A stretch of DNA of 38,491 nt, taken from IMG/VR virus record IMGVR_UViG_3300029893_000036, positions 1-38,491 of that record; one strand, written 5' to 3'. How positions within the stretch are numbered: position 1 is the stretch's first letter; each line of letters starts with the position of its first letter. The notes beneath the pieces are model-generated. The model ran no database searches and was not told the DNA's origin. It saw only the letters and a program-made list of their open reading frames with translations. A program made the position numbers and the translations under genes. Below, one piece after another: positions 30,251 through 37,977 of the stretch. This DNA comes from a virus.

Positions 30251-31222
30251 TTACGCCTTCTGCACACCTTGCAGCGCACGGTTCGAGCAGACGAGGTTAC
30301 CCATCCACAGGACCGGGACAACAGCTGCGTCCTGGTTGTAGGGCTTCATCTCATCCATCACGGTCATGTCCGCGTCCTTGTGCACGACCAACTCGAGGTA
30401 GTCGGTGTTCAGGAAGTAGGCATGATCGGCCGGGATACCAGAGCCACCGTCGAAGATCACATCCGCGCCCTTGTACTTCAGGCTGACAAAGCCGGCGTTG
30501 GCCTTGGTCTCGTCGGTGTAGCGCTTGATGGAGGTCTGGGACTGCTCGAAGAACGTGAAGTAGTTATTGTCCATCACGATCAGGTCGGGCTGGTCGTCGC
30601 CACGAACCAGGCTGAGCCACAGGGGCAGCATCAAGCTTTCCATCGTGGACGAGCCGGGGACAATGGCGCCGCCGCCCTGAATCGGAGCAGCCGCGGACTG
30701 CACCTTGTTCTTCCAGAACGTCCAGGTTGAGGAGTCAATCCCGCCGACCGTGCCGGTACCAGCGTCAGCCACCAAAGCCTGCAGACCATTGACCTGATTG
30801 GCCAGCGTGCCGTCGGAATAAATGTCGGCGGAGAAGTTGTTCTTGAACGTGCGGATGGCGTTCTTCAAACGGGCCTTCACCAGGTTGATGATGCGTGTAT
30901 CGCCGCTGTTGGTGCGGAGTTCCAGGCCGCTGGCCACGACGTTGATCGCGATCTGACGCCACTGGTATTCAGCCGCGCTGATCACATCCGAGGCGCCGAT
31001 GTTCAGCACATCGTAGCCGCTGTAGCGCTGATAGGTGTTGTTCTCAGCATAGTCGAGCGGGGCGACGATGGTCAGGCCGCCGTCTTCGCGGCGAACATTG
31101 CCCTTGTCGTAGATACGACGCAGCAGGGCGTTGTTCTTGGACACGTTGTCCTTGATTTCCTTGGCGTGCTTGCGGAAGGTGGTCGAAACCAGTTCCGTGA
31201 ACACGGTATTGGGACTTACCAT
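30251..31222 (-). CDS. Major capsid protein, 323 aa
   Basis: Starts MVSPNTVFTELVSTTFRKHA with AAGGAG upstream. It contains the DNVSKNNALLRRIYDKGNVR arm, the TYQRYSGYDVLNIGASDVIS belt, the ELRTNSGDTRIINLVKARLK region and a late GVPADHAYFLNT-like stretch (GIPADHAYFLNTDYLELVVH), all seen in HK97-fold capsid proteins of environmental podoviruses (P22/T7-like length). It follows the scaffold gene and precedes decoration protein, the expected order and codon bias for the most abundant late product. Confidence 0.85.
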   Translation of the reverse strand: MVSPNTVFTELVSTTFRKHAKEIKDNVSKNNALLRRIYDKGNVRREDGGLTIVAPLDYAENNTYQRYSGYDVLNIGASDVISAAEYQWRQIAINVVASGLELRTNSGDTRIINLVKARLKNAIRTFKNNFSADIYSDGTLANQVNGLQALVADAGTGTVGGIDSSTWTFWKNKVQSAAAPIQGGGAIVPGSSTMESLMLPLWLSLVRGDDQPDLIVMDNNYFTFFEQSQTSIKRYTDETKANAGFVSLKYKGADVIFDGGSGIPADHAYFLNTDYLELVVHKDADMTVMDEMKPYNQDAAVVPVLWMGNLVCSNRALQGVQKA

Positions 31223-31249
31223 GATTGAAACTCCTTATGAAAGATTCGA

Positions 31250-32275
31250 TTATGCCCTGGACTTGATGTTTGCCAGAGCCGCGCTAAGCGTGTCGTCGAT
31301 ACTTCCAAGGGGAGCCGTTCCGCTCGCCGCTTTCGCACTCGATTTCACATTCGCACCAGTTGCCTTGCGGGCCTGTTTTGCTTTCTCGGCGGCTTCCGCT
31401 TTTGCCTTGGCATCAGCATCCGCTGTCAAGCGGGCTTGCTCCTTAGCACGGGTGACCGGGTTCACCCAGATCGCCTTCTCGTAAGCATCTTTCAGGTCCT
31501 TCGCAGCGCCACTTCGCAGAAGCCCAGCAATGTCGTTTGCGACTTCGTCGAAGTACTGATGCGCCGGATCGGAGGCGAAGGTGTCAATTTCCGCTTGCAA
31601 TTTGCTGCGAGCGTCGTTGGCCTCCTGTTGCTCCCGATCATTCAACCGTGATTGTAGGTCAGCCAGCTGTTTTTGCAAGCTTGCAACTTGCGGGTCGATG
31701 TATGGGGCTTCGTCGCCGAGGTCAACGCCATACTCCTTGGCAAGGTGCTGGAAGAATTGCTGTTTTTGCTCGGGGGTGCCAGTGGCCAAGGCGACGTGCG
31801 CGCGCATCAGGCCTGAGACTTGCTGCATCGGATCGACGCCCTGGGCCTGGAAGATGTGCATGTAAGGCTGCAGGACGCCCTTGAGGGCCTTACCGATGGA
31901 AGCATCGGCTTTGTAACCTTCCAAACCCTTGAAAATGTCCTCTTCACGCTTCAGGACTTCCTGTTGGACTTCCGGCGGGAGCGTCGCGAACTTTGCCGCG
32001 GCCTCGGGGCGCCAGGTTTTCGGGGGCTGGAGGGTGGAAGTTGCGGGCGCGGGTTCGCCTTCCTTCGCCGGCGGAGTACCCGTAGCAGTAGAATCAGCTG
32101 TGCCAGCACCAGCAGGGTCAGTACCAGCGTCATCCAGGTTAACGTCGTCAGTTCCGCCTCCATTGTCATCACCTCCCGAACCGCCAAACAAGTCAGCGGA
32201 AATTGTGTCACCAGCAGCGGACAGGTCCAACCCGCCTTCGCCACCACCATTGTTGTCAAGATCTTCGATACCCAC
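31250..32275 (-). CDS. Scaffolding protein with GTG start, 341 aa
   Basis: GTG at 32273-32275 with AAAGGAG about 6 nt upstream gives (M)GIEDLDNNGGGEGG. The first 75 residues are Gly/Asp-rich and disordered (DLFGGSGGDDNGGGTDDVNL), the middle is helical with charged coiled-coil stretches (QVASLQKQLADLQSRLNDRE), and the end is Lys/Ala-rich (AKAEAAEKAKQARKATGANV). This acidic-start, coiled-coil, basic-end layout matches podovirus scaffolding proteins that guide capsid assembly. Position between portal-side genes and capsid gene supports it. Confidence 0.85.
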   Translation of the reverse strand: MGIEDLDNNGGGEGGLDLSAAGDTISADLFGGSGGDDNGGGTDDVNLDDAGTDPAGAGTADSTATGTPPAKEGEPAPATSTLQPPKTWRPEAAAKFATLPPEVQQEVLKREEDIFKGLEGYKADASIGKALKGVLQPYMHIFQAQGVDPMQQVSGLMRAHVALATGTPEQKQQFFQHLAKEYGVDLGDEAPYIDPQVASLQKQLADLQSRLNDREQQEANDARSKLQAEIDTFASDPAHQYFDEVANDIAGLLRSGAAKDLKDAYEKAIWVNPVTRAKEQARLTADADAKAKAEAAEKAKQARKATGANVKSSAKAASGTAPLGSIDDTLSAALANIKSRA

Positions 32276-32286
32276 GGTATTCTCCT

Positions 32287-32697
32287 TTACTGTCGTACCA
32301 CAGTGGCTGTTACGCCGGACTGCATTTCGCTGGCAAGTTTTTCAAGTTTCTGCGAGGGCAGGCCAGCTACCAACTGCTCCGCAGTTCGCTCGATTTGACG
32401 ATCGAATTCAGCTTCGCTCGCAGCGTGATTGCGGCGAGCGGTTTCGGTTTCCCCCGGCTCCAGCACACGGCAGCCGTGGCGACGGAGGTTCTCTTCGTGC
32501 GCGCGACGACCTTCAATCCATTGACCAGTTACGGGGCAGGAGTATCCGGCATAGTCACCACGGACTGCGGGAGCTGCGAGTTGCCTCATAGCCACGGTTC
32601 CGCAGTTGCAGGTTTGTGGCGAGTCGTACTCCGCGAGCTTGAGGAAACGGTCGAAGGCGGCTTGGCACGAGGGGCACTTGTAAGGATAAACTGGCAT
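32287..32697 (-). CDS. FmdB-like zinc-ribbon protein, 136 aa
   Basis: N-terminus MPVYPYKCPSCQAAFDRFLK has CPSC and later CNCG (about 30-33), a regulator-like FmdB zinc ribbon found in many phages between portal and scaffold genes. The rest is helical and charged (EGRRAHEENLRRHGCRVLEP, AEFDRQIERTAEQLVAGLPS). It uses the GTGGGAG of the palindromic element 32701-32740 as ribosome-binding site. Role unknown; it may assist procapsid assembly or regulate late expression. Confidence 0.75.
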   Translation of the reverse strand: MPVYPYKCPSCQAAFDRFLKLAEYDSPQTCNCGTVAMRQLAAPAVRGDYAGYSCPVTGQWIEGRRAHEENLRRHGCRVLEPGETETARRNHAASEAEFDRQIERTAEQLVAGLPSQKLEKLASEMQSGVTATVVRQ

Positions 32698-32700
32698 GAT

Positions 32701-32740
32701 AATCTCCCACAGATTACGGTTGAGTAACGCCGGGGAGATT
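32701..32740. repeat. 40-bp palindromic element, copy 8
   Basis: Left arm AATCTCCCACAGATTAC, loop GGTTGA (32718-32723), right arm GTAACGCCGGGGAGATT; outer AATCTCC/GGAGATT is perfect. On the minus strand it encodes the portal's last residues NLPGVTQP and its stop (TAA 32714-32716) and carries GTGGGAG, the ribosome-binding site of the next gene. Confidence 0.88.
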
Positions 32741-34849
32741 AGCCGCAGCCATCTTCAGCCGAAGCTCTTGCAGCTTCATTGCGTGCGTGGCGGCTGCCAA
32801 TTCCCCTTTGCGCTTGAGTTCTCCCATCTTCGCGGCGGTTTCAGCTTCTTTGAGCTGCTTATCCATCGCGAGCATTTCCATTTTGACTTTCTGCTCAGCT
32901 TGCGCTGCCTCGAGATCGGCTTTAGCCTTCGCGTCCGCGCCGTTGCCCTGCGGTTGTGGGGGCCGCATCTTTTTCAGATCGTCCTCGACCTCCGGTCCGA
33001 AGCGGTAGCGGCGGGTGACGGCCAGGAGAATGGACTTCGCAGCATCGAACGGAAGGACACCTTGCTGGACGAGCGGGGCTGCACCGTTCATGAACTGTGC
33101 GATGGCGTTGAGGAACTCGCCCATGTTGGCTTTGTCCTCAGTCGCCTCGGCGTCGACAGTCGAATTGGTCTCAACATCAATGCGGTAGTTTCGCTGAAGG
33201 TCATTTGTCAGCAGCCCCATGATCTCGTCCCAGGACGGGAGTTGAGCAGCGGCCGCGATTTGCGGTGGAGGCGCCTGGGGAGGGGCTGGCGGCTGTCCGG
33301 GCATTTGCGGTTGGGCTTGCGCCTGCATCTGAATCTGTTGCAGCACAGCCTGGGCCTGTTGCTTCTGCTGTGCAGTCGGGAATTGCAGACCAGTCATCTG
33401 CGCAATGGTCTGCTGGGAGAGCTTCGTCATAGCAATCTCGCCCATGATCCGCAAGCAATCCCGAACGTAGCGCGACACCCGCTTCTGCATCTTCTTCAGC
33501 CGCAGTGTCCCCCACTGGTTCTTGATGTTTTGGGCAGTTGCGGTTTCCGACGCCACCGAAGCTCCGCGCAGGATGTCACTGATCCCCGTGATCTCGTAGA
33601 TTACTTGCTTGATCTGTTGACGCTGGAGGTAGAGCTGCTGCAACACGGCCACAAGCTTTTCCAGCGGCATGAGCCAGATTGCTTTTTCCAGAGTCTGACC
33701 TTGCTGCATCGCCGCTACGTTTTCGGCAGGGATCAGGACGTTGTCGTCCGCTGCCAGGACCTTGTCCAAGCCCTCAAGCGTGGAGTCGTAGAATCCGCGG
33801 ACTTTCAGCGCCTGGACGATCTTGTTAATCCGCACCGTGACGCGGTTGAGTTCCTTCGCCTGCTCCTCATACATCATATACAAGGGGATAGGGATGAGCG
33901 AACTGATCTTCGGGAACAGGGACAACGGCTGCGGCATGGGGAAAAACCCCGAGAGTTCGAGCGGGTCTTCCACCGACTTCACGAAGCCAGCGGGATAGCT
34001 CGGAGCCAGAAACCGAACCATCTTGGTTTCCTTGTCCCAGATCTCGAAGACATGCGCGAGGGTAACGCCTTCGGCGTCAGTCAGCTTCGCATCGTCGTTA
34101 TCGCCATCATCGCTTTGTTGCCCGCTTTCCTTACCACTGACGTTCAGCGGAACGCGATGGCCGACCTCTTCCCCGAAGTTCTTAACCAGTTCCTCGCGGG
34201 TCATGAAGTGTTCAAAGGCTACCCACGGAACGTCTTTCCACTGCTTCGCATAGCCGTGCAGGAACCGATCCCAGGGCACGGCTTCGCCGCAGACTGTTTC
34301 GTATTCGACTTGCTCAGCCGGTTCGGGGTGGATTTCCCCCGCGACAGCCTCGATTTCCCCTTCCCCGGTCCCGTCTTCCTGACCTTCGGTCGGATTGTTC
34401 GGCTCGGGCTGCTCCACGAACGAGGCGTCATACTTGAAGCGAGTCACCCCCTGCCCAGGCACGAGGGCTTCCAGCACCGCCTGCTGCATCAGATCGTCGA
34501 AGGGCGTGTAGGTGCCAAGTTCGTTGTCGATCAGGAACTCAAGACTGCGCCGCGCAACGTCAGAAGCAACCTTGCCAAGCGGATCATCGTCCTTGAACCG
34601 ACGCTGCACCACTGGCCGCGGCAAGTTGTTGTAAAGTGCCGGAGCGAGTGTCTCGGTGTTGCTGTAAAGGATATTGAAGGGGGATTCGGAGGCCTTCCCA
34701 CCTTCGTAAAGCTTCACCACCCGCGAGGCATCCTTGCGGTAGTCCTTCAGCCGTTTGCGGGCGGAGTCCAGTTCCGTCAGCCACGACTGCACTTTCGGAT
34801 CGGCTTTCGCCGTGTCCACAGCACCTGCAAGAGTTTTCGTTGTGTCCAT
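32714..34849 (-). CDS. Portal protein, 711 aa
   Basis: Dodecameric head gate for DNA packaging. Starts MDTTKTLAGAVDTAKADPKV with AGAGGAT upstream. Recognisable podovirus portal features: LKDYRKDASRVVKLYEGGKA, LYSNTETLAPALYNNLPRPV, RFKYDASFVEQ, the clip/stem region MYEEQAKELNRVTVRINKIV, and a Gln/Pro-rich C-terminus (about 525-585, QMQAQAQPQMPGQPP) followed by helices (KMEMLAMDKQLKEAETAAKM). The length fits P22-like portals (725 aa). The last eight residues are added by the palindromic element. Confidence 0.88.
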   Translation of the reverse strand: MDTTKTLAGAVDTAKADPKVQSWLTELDSARKRLKDYRKDASRVVKLYEGGKASESPFNILYSNTETLAPALYNNLPRPVVQRRFKDDDPLGKVASDVARRSLEFLIDNELGTYTPFDDLMQQAVLEALVPGQGVTRFKYDASFVEQPEPNNPTEGQEDGTGEGEIEAVAGEIHPEPAEQVEYETVCGEAVPWDRFLHGYAKQWKDVPWVAFEHFMTREELVKNFGEEVGHRVPLNVSGKESGQQSDDGDNDDAKLTDAEGVTLAHVFEIWDKETKMVRFLAPSYPAGFVKSVEDPLELSGFFPMPQPLSLFPKISSLIPIPLYMMYEEQAKELNRVTVRINKIVQALKVRGFYDSTLEGLDKVLAADDNVLIPAENVAAMQQGQTLEKAIWLMPLEKLVAVLQQLYLQRQQIKQVIYEITGISDILRGASVASETATAQNIKNQWGTLRLKKMQKRVSRYVRDCLRIMGEIAMTKLSQQTIAQMTGLQFPTAQQKQQAQAVLQQIQMQAQAQPQMPGQPPAPPQAPPPQIAAAAQLPSWDEIMGLLTNDLQRNYRIDVETNSTVDAEATEDKANMGEFLNAIAQFMNGAAPLVQQGVLPFDAAKSILLAVTRRYRFGPEVEDDLKKMRPPQPQGNGADAKAKADLEAAQAEQKVKMEMLAMDKQLKEAETAAKMGELKRKGELAAATHAMKLQELRLKMAAANLPGVTQP

Positions 34850-34864
34850 GTTATCCTCTGATCG

Positions 34865-36343
34865 TCAGATTTCTGCCGCTTCTACTCGACGCTGACGCTG
34901 CCGTTCGACAAGTTGGTTGATAGTGTATTGACCGGGAAGTTTTGGCAAGCCCGAGCCTTGCGGCGGGGTAGCCTTCGGAACCCAAGGCCGTGACATGACA
35001 GCATAACGGATTTCGTCGGCTGCGTGATCCTCGGCCTCGGTGTCCAGGTCTTCAGGGTCCGTTTCGTCGTGCTGGAGGGTTGGGAGGGTGCGGATGGTGT
35101 CTTCGCAGCAGTCGCAAAAGTACAGCATCGGGGTTCCCCCCTGACCGACCAGCCGTTGCCGGACCTGTTCCCACCCCGCCTTGCGCTTGTTATCAGCCCG
35201 GCGCCAAGAGCACTTGTTAACCGCCATCGTTTCACCGATGGAAGGTCCGCCGTCCCGGATGAAGATCGCGGGGTCAGCTACACCATAACGAATCCGCTCA
35301 CCCTTTTCGCGTTCGACAATCCCCTGCGCGACGAGGTCAGCCGTCATCTTCAGGCCCTTGTTCGGGCCAGTAGAGCCGTACCACTCCCGGTACTTGACCA
35401 TCGCACCTTTCGGCAGCGTGCGTTCGCCGAGCCGGTATTCCTTGTCCAGCACGGCGTACCAGCCCACGCTGAAGGGCTTCGCCGACCCCCAGTCGAACGC
35501 ACGAAAGTATAGCATACCAGGGTTTCGCAGGGCGAGGAACTCATTCGTCGGCAGGACATGAACGAACTCGTCCCACTCGTCGAAGAAAGCCCCATCAACA
35601 ATGTCCCAGTTACCCTCCAACCAGGCCTGGACCAGCGCCTCGGAGCCGGATTGGCGGAGCCGCAGGATATACGTTGGGTCATTCCGCACCAGGAGCTGGT
35701 TATCTCCGATCTTCGAGGGGATGAATACCCGTGAAAGGCTGACCATTCGCTTTTCCCCATCAACCTCAATCTCCATCTCTTCCGCGATTACTTGATAACC
35801 TTGCGGGTTGGGGTCGATGTAACGCTTCTTGACCCAGTTATGCCCAGCCCCGCCAGGGTTGCCGGTAAGGCGCATGCCCACAGGAACGCCAGAGCCAGAG
35901 CGCAGCGTTGCGCGGAGCTTATCAATCGGAGCTGGCGACGGAAAGTTCGTGACCTCCTCGACGTAGACTCGTGTGTAGTTGTGGCCTTGGTATTCCTCGG
36001 CATCGGAGTCCCTTTCGAGATAGGCAAACTTGAGGCGAGCGCCGTTCGCCATTGTCCAGGTTTTCTGCTGCTCGTTGTACTTCGCCCCGAGCTTCGGGAA
36101 AATCTGCTTCGTCCGGGCAATGACTTCCGCGAGCTGGACGAGTTTCCGGCGGAAGAAGATTCCAATCGCGCCTTCGCCGTAGAGGGACGAGTGCTGCAGC
36201 CAATCCCCGATGGAGGATTCGGTTTTCCCGCCTCCCCGAGCACCGCCGTAAAACACTTCGAAGATCGGGCATTCCAAGAGCGCGGTCTGCGGCCCAGGCT
36301 GGGGGGACCAGAGGATTGTCTGTTCCGCCTCAACCTGGAACAT
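34865..36343 (-). CDS. terL: Terminase large subunit, 492 aa
   Basis: DNA-packaging ATPase and nuclease. Walker A GGARGGGKT (33-41), Walker B RVYVEEV (125-131) with Glu pair, C-terminal nuclease with D284 in FRAFDWGS, D357 in YGVADPAIF, and D443 in HAADEIRYAV, the three acidic residues of the RNase H-like site. Ends with Arg-rich RQRQRRVEAAEI. It overlaps the small subunit gene by 14 bp. The type (headful or cos) cannot be told from sequence alone; the non-identical terminal repeat argues against exact T7-type repeats. Confidence 0.93.
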   Translation of the reverse strand: MFQVEAEQTILWSPQPGPQTALLECPIFEVFYGGARGGGKTESSIGDWLQHSSLYGEGAIGIFFRRKLVQLAEVIARTKQIFPKLGAKYNEQQKTWTMANGARLKFAYLERDSDAEEYQGHNYTRVYVEEVTNFPSPAPIDKLRATLRSGSGVPVGMRLTGNPGGAGHNWVKKRYIDPNPQGYQVIAEEMEIEVDGEKRMVSLSRVFIPSKIGDNQLLVRNDPTYILRLRQSGSEALVQAWLEGNWDIVDGAFFDEWDEFVHVLPTNEFLALRNPGMLYFRAFDWGSAKPFSVGWYAVLDKEYRLGERTLPKGAMVKYREWYGSTGPNKGLKMTADLVAQGIVEREKGERIRYGVADPAIFIRDGGPSIGETMAVNKCSWRRADNKRKAGWEQVRQRLVGQGGTPMLYFCDCCEDTIRTLPTLQHDETDPEDLDTEAEDHAADEIRYAVMSRPWVPKATPPQGSGLPKLPGQYTINQLVERQRQRRVEAAEI

Positions 36344-36887
36344 GCACTACCTCTGCGTCCAGGATTTGACCGTGGCCGGGGGTGGAACTGGTAAAAACAG
36401 GGGGGAGGGTCTGGGAAGTACCCCTCGGCCCATGCGTCGCAGCCCATTCCTCAGCACTCGCAGCTTTCGGCGGCAGGGCGACGACGAAGTTCTGCTGGAC
36501 GTTGAGGTTCTGCTGCCGAGCGCCGTAGCCCAATGCCTTCGAGGTCACTTCCAGCGCCTTGAGCGCGGTGTCCGGGTTCTGGGTCACGGCGAGCTTGTCA
36601 AGAACAACGTCCAGGCTCTTTGAGGCGAGTGCGCGGAGCTTCTCGTCGATGGAGAGCACGAGCTGCGGGTCCACCACCTCCATTTTCCGAGCCGCCAGTC
36701 GGGCCTGAAACGCATCCGAGTTCATCACCCGCGAGAGCCAGCCCTGGGTGTACCCGAACTGCGCCGCGAGCTGCCCTTGCGACACCGCAGGATTCGCGAT
36801 AATCATGTCAATCAGCGCGTCGTGGGTGTATTTCACCCGCTGGATTGCTCCGGCCGCGCTTTCCGTTCCCATCAGTGGTGTGCTCAT
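36330..36887 (-). CDS. terS: Terminase small subunit, 185 aa
   Basis: First late gene. A helix-turn-helix is visible at about 18-60 (KYTHDALIDMIIANPAVSQG, QLAAQFGYTQGWLSRVM) for recognising the packaging site, followed by the oligomerisation helices SIDEKLRALASKSLDVVLDK, and a Gly/Pro-rich C-terminus. Upstream lies a near-consensus promoter (36932-36960). The protein would load TerL onto genome concatemers. Confidence 0.82.
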   Translation of the reverse strand: MSTPLMGTESAAGAIQRVKYTHDALIDMIIANPAVSQGQLAAQFGYTQGWLSRVMNSDAFQARLAARKMEVVDPQLVLSIDEKLRALASKSLDVVLDKLAVTQNPDTALKALEVTSKALGYGARQQNLNVQQNFVVALPPKAASAEEWAATHGPRGTSQTLPPVFTSSTPGHGQILDAEVVHVPG

Positions 36888-36931
36888 GTCAGTCCCCTTT
36901 GCGTGTGCGGAGATCAGTTAATCATGCGCGG

Positions 36932-36960
36932 ATTGTAGGCTGCGGGCCGTGGGTTGTCAA
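36932..36960 (-). promoter_or_regulatory. Late promoter, minus strand
   Basis: Reading the minus strand: TTGACA (36955-36960), exactly 17 bp, TACAAT (36932-36937), 45 bp before terS. This near-consensus sigma-70 promoter is the only strong one I see for the late operon. It lacks visible middle-mode elements, so late timing must come from elsewhere. Confidence 0.7.
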
Positions 36961-37012
36961 GCCCGAGTCGGCGGAAACCTGTGGCCGAACAGCTACCCCG
37001 CCGCCCTTCACC

Positions 37013-37052
37013 AAACTCCCGCGAGTTACGGGCGAGTAATCCGTGGGAGAAT
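37013..37052. repeat. 40-bp palindromic element, copy 9
   Basis: Left arm AAACTCCCGCGAGTTAC, loop GGGCGA (37030-37035), right arm GTAATCCGTGGGAGAAT; outer CTCCC/GGGAG is perfect. It lies in the divergent spacer upstream of the late promoter. Confidence 0.8.
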
Positions 37053-37313
37053 CCTCGGAACCTGGGGGAGTGGAAAGTGGCCCTAGCGCGTGGAGGTGTA
37101 ATGCCGCTAAACCCCCGACCTGCGATCCCCCGGCATCCGGGCAGACCCCCCCCCGTTGCCGTCCGGAGGCTGCGGGCACGAAACTTGCTAGGCAGCACGC
37201 CACCGCGTCAGGCATGGAATGTGCTAGAGGGCAGGCATGGCGCACCATTGTAGGGCATAGCGGCTGGCTATTGAGTATGCGACGGTGATAGAATAATTTT
37301 TTGCATCAGGCTA
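37053..37313. other. Non-coding divergent region
   Basis: No credible gene here. The stretch is GC-rich with a C-run at about 37147-37155. A weak additional promoter may exist (TTGAGT 37271-37276, 17 bp, TAATTT 37294-37299). It separates the divergent late (minus) and regulatory/early (plus) transcription units. Confidence 0.4.
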
Positions 37314-37343
37314 TTGACAAGCGCGGCTGCCGTGCACGATAAT
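37314..37343 (+). promoter_or_regulatory. Promoter of the 170-aa regulatory-cassette gene
   Basis: TTGACA (37314-37319), 18 bp, GATAAT (37338-37343). A 16-bp dyad follows at once, in the expected initiation zone, and the gene begins at 37384. Confidence 0.65.
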
Positions 37344-37348
37344 CCGAT

Positions 37349-37364
37349 TGTGCAATGTCGCACA
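37349..37364 (+). promoter_or_regulatory. Operator-like dyad downstream of the promoter
   Basis: TGTGC-AATGTC-GCACA has 5-bp perfect arms, and it overlaps another dyad CAATGT...ACATTG (6-bp arms). Position about +6 to +21 relative to the 37338 -10 box is suitable for repression. Confidence 0.4.
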
Positions 37365-37383
37365 TCACATTGAGGATGAAATC

Positions 37384-37896
37384 ATGCACGATACCAATAA
37401 ACGCAATGCCGTCATCACTGCAACCATTGACGGGCAAACACTGACACTAACGTTTGCCAACGGCAAAACGCTAACGCTATGTGCGGACGCGCTGAACACC
37501 AACATTCGGGCGCAGGCCGTCATACACGGGTTGAAGCAGAAGCTCGTGGATGCAGCCGCGATTAGTCGCAACCCCGAAACCGGACGGGCTGCGAGCGTGG
37601 AGGACAAATACCAAGCGGTTAAAACCGTGTATGACCGGCTGCTGGCCGGGCAGTGGAATGCGCCGCGGGAGGGCGGCGGGACGACCGGCGGGTTGTTGTT
37701 GCAAGCCCTTTGCCGTCTGCTTGCCGGGCGCAAAACCGTCGAGGAGCTCAAGGCGTTTCTGGCGGACAGGTCCGACGCCGAGAAAGCCGCACTACGAAAA
37801 AACCCACGCGTGGCGCGTATCATCTTGGACATACGCGCCGAACAGGATAAAGCCGCGGGCATTGACACTGACGCGATGCTGGACGAATTGGAATAA
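37384..37896 (+). CDS. Phage protein, 170 aa, paralogue of the gene at 1683
   Basis: ATG 37384 (MHDTNKRNAVITATIDGQTL) is chosen because GAGGAT lies 7 nt upstream; the ATG at 37348 lies inside the operator-like sequence. The N-terminal 40 residues are strand-rich (TLTLTFANGKTLTL), the middle holds KQKLVDAAAISRN, EDKYQAVKTVYDRLLAGQWN and a GGGTTGGLLLQAL loop, and the end DTDAMLDELE matches the 182-aa protein. The two are diverged paralogues, probably from an old duplication. Function unknown; the strong controlled promoter suggests a regulatory or host-interaction role. Confidence 0.85.
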   Translation: MHDTNKRNAVITATIDGQTLTLTFANGKTLTLCADALNTNIRAQAVIHGLKQKLVDAAAISRNPETGRAASVEDKYQAVKTVYDRLLAGQWNAPREGGGTTGGLLLQALCRLLAGRKTVEELKAFLADRSDAEKAALRKNPRVARIILDIRAEQDKAAGIDTDAMLDELE

Positions 37897-37913
37897 CGAC
37901 GAAGGAGTGCAAT

Positions 37914-37942
37914 TTGACATCCCCACCGCCATCGTGTATGAT
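37914..37942 (+). promoter_or_regulatory. Promoter of the winged-helix gene
   Basis: TTGACA (37914-37919), exactly 17 bp, TATGAT (37937-37942). It is covered by the 37916-37957 dyad. Confidence 0.7.
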
Positions 37943-37957
37943 GTTGGTGGGAATGTC
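37916..37957 (+). promoter_or_regulatory. Long operator-like dyad covering the promoter
   Basis: GACATCCCCACC (37916-37927) and GGTGGGAATGTC (37946-37957) are inverted repeats matching at 11 of 12 positions with an 18-bp centre. The dyad spans part of the -35 box, the spacer and -10 box of the promoter, so binding would repress the gene that follows, perhaps by its own product. Confidence 0.6.
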
Positions 37958-37977
37958 CCCATACATCGGAGCATATC

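Noticed and set aside
32696-34861. 721-codon plus-strand open frame
   Set aside because: Exact antisense shadow of the portal gene, which is supported by family pattern, ribosome-binding site and operon order.
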